Positions 61,558 to 64,000 of a DNA stretch of 64,000 nucleotides are shown in pieces (position 1 is the stretch's first letter; each line of letters begins with the position of its first letter). This stretch comes from Desulfovibrionaceae bacterium (GTDB taxonomy: Bacteria > Desulfobacterota > Desulfovibrionia > Desulfovibrionales > Desulfovibrionaceae): the NCBI GenBank assembly GCA_019421865.1, contig JAHZEL010000021.1, forward strand, positions 1 through 64,000. Direction: 5' to 3'. The notes beneath the pieces were generated by a model. The model ran no database searches. It had not been told where the DNA came from and saw only the letters and a program-made list of their open reading frames with translations. Both the position numbers and the translations under genes were made by a program.

Positions 61558-61766
61558 GCAAACCTCTCAAAAATAGCCGCCTCGCAGGCGGAGCCGAATT
61601 TCCTTTCATAGCCCGCCTTGCCCTGCAAGTAAAGAATATCCTCCCTGCCGCACGCCGTTTCCGACCCCGTCTCCCCTTGACGGAACGACGGCCGCACGGC
61701 ACATTGAAACACTCCCGGCGGCACAGGCGGTGCTGCCTGTCCGACACTATTGCAAGAGGAATTTCC

Positions 61767-62330
61767 ATGAGCAATCATACCAAGGAAACGCTGCAGGTTC
61801 GTCCTGTTTTCGATTTTGAACTGCTGCTCGGACTTCTTTCCGAAAAACGTCTGGGCGGAAAGGTCGTTGAAGAGCTGGCCGACGTCTGGGAACGCTGGCT
61901 TCCCAAGCTGCATGCCATCAAGCTGGAAACCGGCAAGGGCCGTTACCTCGCCCTGTGGCTGGACACCGACGTGGAGGAAGAAGTCGACAGAGAATGGGCC
62001 AAATCCTCGGAATACGGATACCGACTGAGCGCTCTTGCTCAGACCATGTGCCAGTGCGCCGTCTACCAGCTCATGCCCGAGGTCGAGGAAGCCGGCTGTG
62101 CGCCCGCCCCGCAGCCCACGGAAACTCTCCGCGAAGCGCTTGCCGCCGAAGGTCTGGACTATCAGGACGTGACCCACTCCATGCTTCCCAAGTTCAGCGT
62201 ACTCACGCCCTATCCCTTCCACGGCGCCTGCGACATCTGCTATCTGCGCAAGGAATGCCCCAAGGCCAACGGTCAGGCCAATCAGTTCCGCACCTTTGAA
62301 ATCGGCGCGGATCCTCAGCAGAAGGCGTAG
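61767..62330 (+). CDS. hypothetical protein with a C-terminal cysteine motif
   Basis: 187 residues from the ATG after AAGAGGA. I do not recognise a family. The protein is mostly helical, with VRPVFDFELLLGLLSEKRLGG in the N-terminal part and the cysteine group CDICYLRKECP (spacing Cys-X2-Cys-X6-Cys) near the C-terminus, together with CQCAVYQ in the middle; a metal or iron-sulfur site is possible. dgkA follows 2 bp after the stop. Confidence 0.6.
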   Translation: MSNHTKETLQVRPVFDFELLLGLLSEKRLGGKVVEELADVWERWLPKLHAIKLETGKGRYLALWLDTDVEEEVDREWAKSSEYGYRLSALAQTMCQCAVYQLMPEVEEAGCAPAPQPTETLREALAAEGLDYQDVTHSMLPKFSVLTPYPFHGACDICYLRKECPKANGQANQFRTFEIGADPQQKA

Positions 62331-62332
62331 TC

Positions 62333-62707
62333 ATGAACCGCGAACATCTGAAGGAAGGATTCTTCCACATCTTCAAGGCCGCAGGCTACTCCCTGGCGGG
62401 ACTTGCCACCGGTCTGCGGCTCAGCCTTGCCTTCCGGCAGGAGACGGGCATCCTCGTTCTTCTCGTGATTCTGCTCACCGCCTTCGGCAAGCCCGTGACC
62501 ACATGGCTCATCGCCGTCGGCGCATGGCTGCTCGTGATGATGGCCGAACTCATCAACACCGCCATTGAAGAGGCTCTCAACCTCATCACGCGCGATTACA
62601 ACACGGCCGTGAAGAACGCCAAGGACATGGCCTCCGCCGCCGTGTTCCTCATGCTCGCCCTGAACGCCGCGCTGTGGCTGTGCATATTCGTTCTGGATCT
62701 CTTCTAA
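62333..62707 (+). CDS. dgkA: diacylglycerol kinase (DgkA type)
   Basis: 124 residues with three membrane helices. The catalytic region ELINTAIEEALNLI holds the conserved Glu and Asn residues. It phosphorylates diacylglycerol, recycling it to phosphatidic acid in the inner membrane. It follows a hypothetical gene by 2 bp. Confidence 0.94.
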   Translation: MNREHLKEGFFHIFKAAGYSLAGLATGLRLSLAFRQETGILVLLVILLTAFGKPVTTWLIAVGAWLLVMMAELINTAIEEALNLITRDYNTAVKNAKDMASAAVFLMLALNAALWLCIFVLDLF

Positions 62708-62808
62708 ATCATTCCGCTTCCGCCCGCTGCCGGGATCTCTTCCCGACGCGGGCGGAAAAACGCCGGCCGCTCAGACCGGATACGACCGCGTCACTGCACA
62801 GGAATCCC

Positions 62809-63996
62809 ATGAAAACTGTCTTCTTGAAAAAAGGCGAAGACCGCCGACTGCGCATAGGACACCTGTGGGTGTTCAGCAACGAGATCGACGCAGGCCGCTC
62901 TCCTCTCTCCTCCTTTGCTCCGGGCGAATCCGTGCTCGTTGCCGACGCCGGAGGACGTCCTCTCGGCACGGGCTACATCAACCCGGCCTCGCTCATTGCC
63001 GTGCGTCTGGTCAGCCGGAAAGCCGACGAACCGCTCGACGCGGATCTTCTGCGCCGCCGCCTTGCCGATGCTCTGGCGCTGCGGCAGCGAATGTTTGATC
63101 GCCCCTTCTACCGTCTCTGCCACGGCGAGGGCGACTTTCTGCCCGGCCTCATTGCCGACCGTCACGGCGATCACATCGTCTGCCAGATCACCACGGCCGG
63201 CATGGACGCCCACACCGAAGAGCTGACGGCCATTCTGGACGAACTTCTTCACCCCGCCTCCATTGTGCTCGACAACGATGTCGCCTCCCGCGACCTTGAA
63301 GGCCTGGAGCGCTTCAAGCGCGTTGCTCTGGGACAGGCTCCCGAAGAAGCGCAGGTGGAGGAAAACGGCATGACCTATGCCATTCCTCTTCTGGGAGGGC
63401 AGAAAACCGGCTGGTTCTACGATCAGCGCCTGAACCGCGCTGCGCTCACGCCTTTCGTGAAGGCACAGCCCGGCTGCCATGTGCTGGACGCCTTCTGCTA
63501 CGCCGGAGGATTCGGCGCTCTTGCCGCCTCAAACGGCGCGGGCAAGGTCACCTTCATGGACGCCTCCGCACAGGCCCTGAGCTATGCCCGGCGCAACGCC
63601 GAACAATTCGGAACGGAAGCGGAAACGCTGCAGGGCGACGCCCTCACGCTTCTTGCGGATCTGCGCCGGGAAGGACGCACTTTCGACATCGTCTGTCTGG
63701 ATCCGCCGGCCTTCATCAAGCGCAAGAAGGATACCCGGCAGGGACTGGAAGCCTATCAGCGCGTCAACGAGCTGGGACTTGATCTGGTCCGCCCCGGCGG
63801 CATGCTCATGACCTGCTCCTGCTCCCATCATCTGGAAGCGGACGCACTGCGCAACATGGTCACGCGCGCGGCGGGAAAACGCCGCCGCTTCGCCCGGCTG
63901 CTGCGCCAGGGCCTGCAGGGACCGGATCATCCCATCCATCCGGCCATGCCTGAGACGGCCTATCTCAAAACCTTCCTTTTCCATCTGCCCGAATAG
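62809..63996 (+). CDS. class I rRNA methyltransferase (RlmI type)
   Basis: 395 residues from MKTVFLKKGEDRRLRIGHLW with AGGAA nine bases upstream; a 45-codon upstream extension is rejected. A PUA domain (1-75) leads to an EEHEE segment and a Rossmann methyltransferase (from about 200) with LDAFCYAGGFG and DPPAF, and the Cys-containing CSCSHH. RlmI makes m5C1962 in 23S rRNA; the exact position modified here is inferred. The gene ends 4 bp before the window end. Confidence 0.88.
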   Translation: MKTVFLKKGEDRRLRIGHLWVFSNEIDAGRSPLSSFAPGESVLVADAGGRPLGTGYINPASLIAVRLVSRKADEPLDADLLRRRLADALALRQRMFDRPFYRLCHGEGDFLPGLIADRHGDHIVCQITTAGMDAHTEELTAILDELLHPASIVLDNDVASRDLEGLERFKRVALGQAPEEAQVEENGMTYAIPLLGGQKTGWFYDQRLNRAALTPFVKAQPGCHVLDAFCYAGGFGALAASNGAGKVTFMDASAQALSYARRNAEQFGTEAETLQGDALTLLADLRREGRTFDIVCLDPPAFIKRKKDTRQGLEAYQRVNELGLDLVRPGGMLMTCSCSHHLEADALRNMVTRAAGKRRRFARLLRQGLQGPDHPIHPAMPETAYLKTFLFHLPE

Positions 63997-64000
63997 ACAC

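Overview
The window looks like a chromosomal core segment of a GC-rich, sulfidogenic deltaproteobacterium, most likely a member of the Desulfovibrionaceae (Desulfovibrio/Bilophila/Mailhella type). The reasons are the intact S10-spc-alpha ribosomal block with zinc-ribbon forms of S14, S4, L24 and L36, a short stand-alone N-acetylglutamate synthase beside argF, a PaaK-like ligase of the degenerate type, and an RluD-CoaE fusion. This placement is an inference from gene content and protein character; no search was run. No prophage, insertion sequence, CRISPR array or rRNA gene is visible.

Layout. 1-3800 (minus): a flavin reductase, a CI-like repressor and hflKC. 3890-4330: two tRNA-Arg(ACG) genes, each with its own promoter and terminator. 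4395-6095: a secreted glycoamylase-like glycosidase, followed by about 560 bp with no recognisable gene. 6799-21053 (all minus): the S10-spc-alpha superoperon rpsJ to rplQ, with secY, map and rpoA but no infA, started by a strong promoter about 570 nt upstream of rpsJ. 21850-24827 (minus): a two-RCK potassium channel-like protein and GAPDH. 25117-29719 (plus): short argA, argF, rpmB, rhomboid protease and tgt. 29862-31899 (minus): thioesterase overlapping an RluD-CoaE fusion. 32103-35173 (plus): a 36-residue basic protein, FmdB-like protein, purB and an L,D-transpeptidase.

35280-39838 (minus) is the most metabolic-looking accessory unit: ridA, a DAACS symporter, an Asp/Glu racemase family enzyme and a D-cysteine desulfhydrase/L-cysteate sulfo-lyase family enzyme, with a FadR-type regulator next door. 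Uptake of an aspartate-like sulfur amino acid, PLP-dependent elimination to pyruvate plus sulfide or sulfite, and removal of the reactive imine by RidA would fit together. 40193-41458: PaaK-like ligase. 41749-48936 (plus): der, a GNAT protein, a DUF1269-like protein with three copies of a cysteine-bounded motif, then guaB, guaA and a second, glutaminase-less GuaA.

49008-54961 (plus): MATE exporter, a GNAT/alkyltransferase-like fusion, tatB, tatC with a 176-residue acidic extension, hisB, a lipoprotein and hisA, tightly overlapped from tatC onward. 55264-58913 (plus): a metallo-beta-lactamase-fold hydrolase, an AT-rich island and a roughly 530-nt C-rich leader with short ORFs ahead of mgtE. 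58988-61557 (minus): EamA transporter, B3/B4 protein, tRNA-Ala(GGC), a short DarP-like protein and a hypothetical. 61767-63996 (plus): a hypothetical, dgkA and an RlmI-type methyltransferase.

The strongest candidates for something undescribed are the DUF1269-like triple-repeat protein, the cysteate/D-cysteine operon, the mgtE leader, the two fusion proteins and the tiny basic protein at 32103. Starts were moved inside several longer open frames where a Shine-Dalgarno site and family alignment agreed; each such choice is stated.
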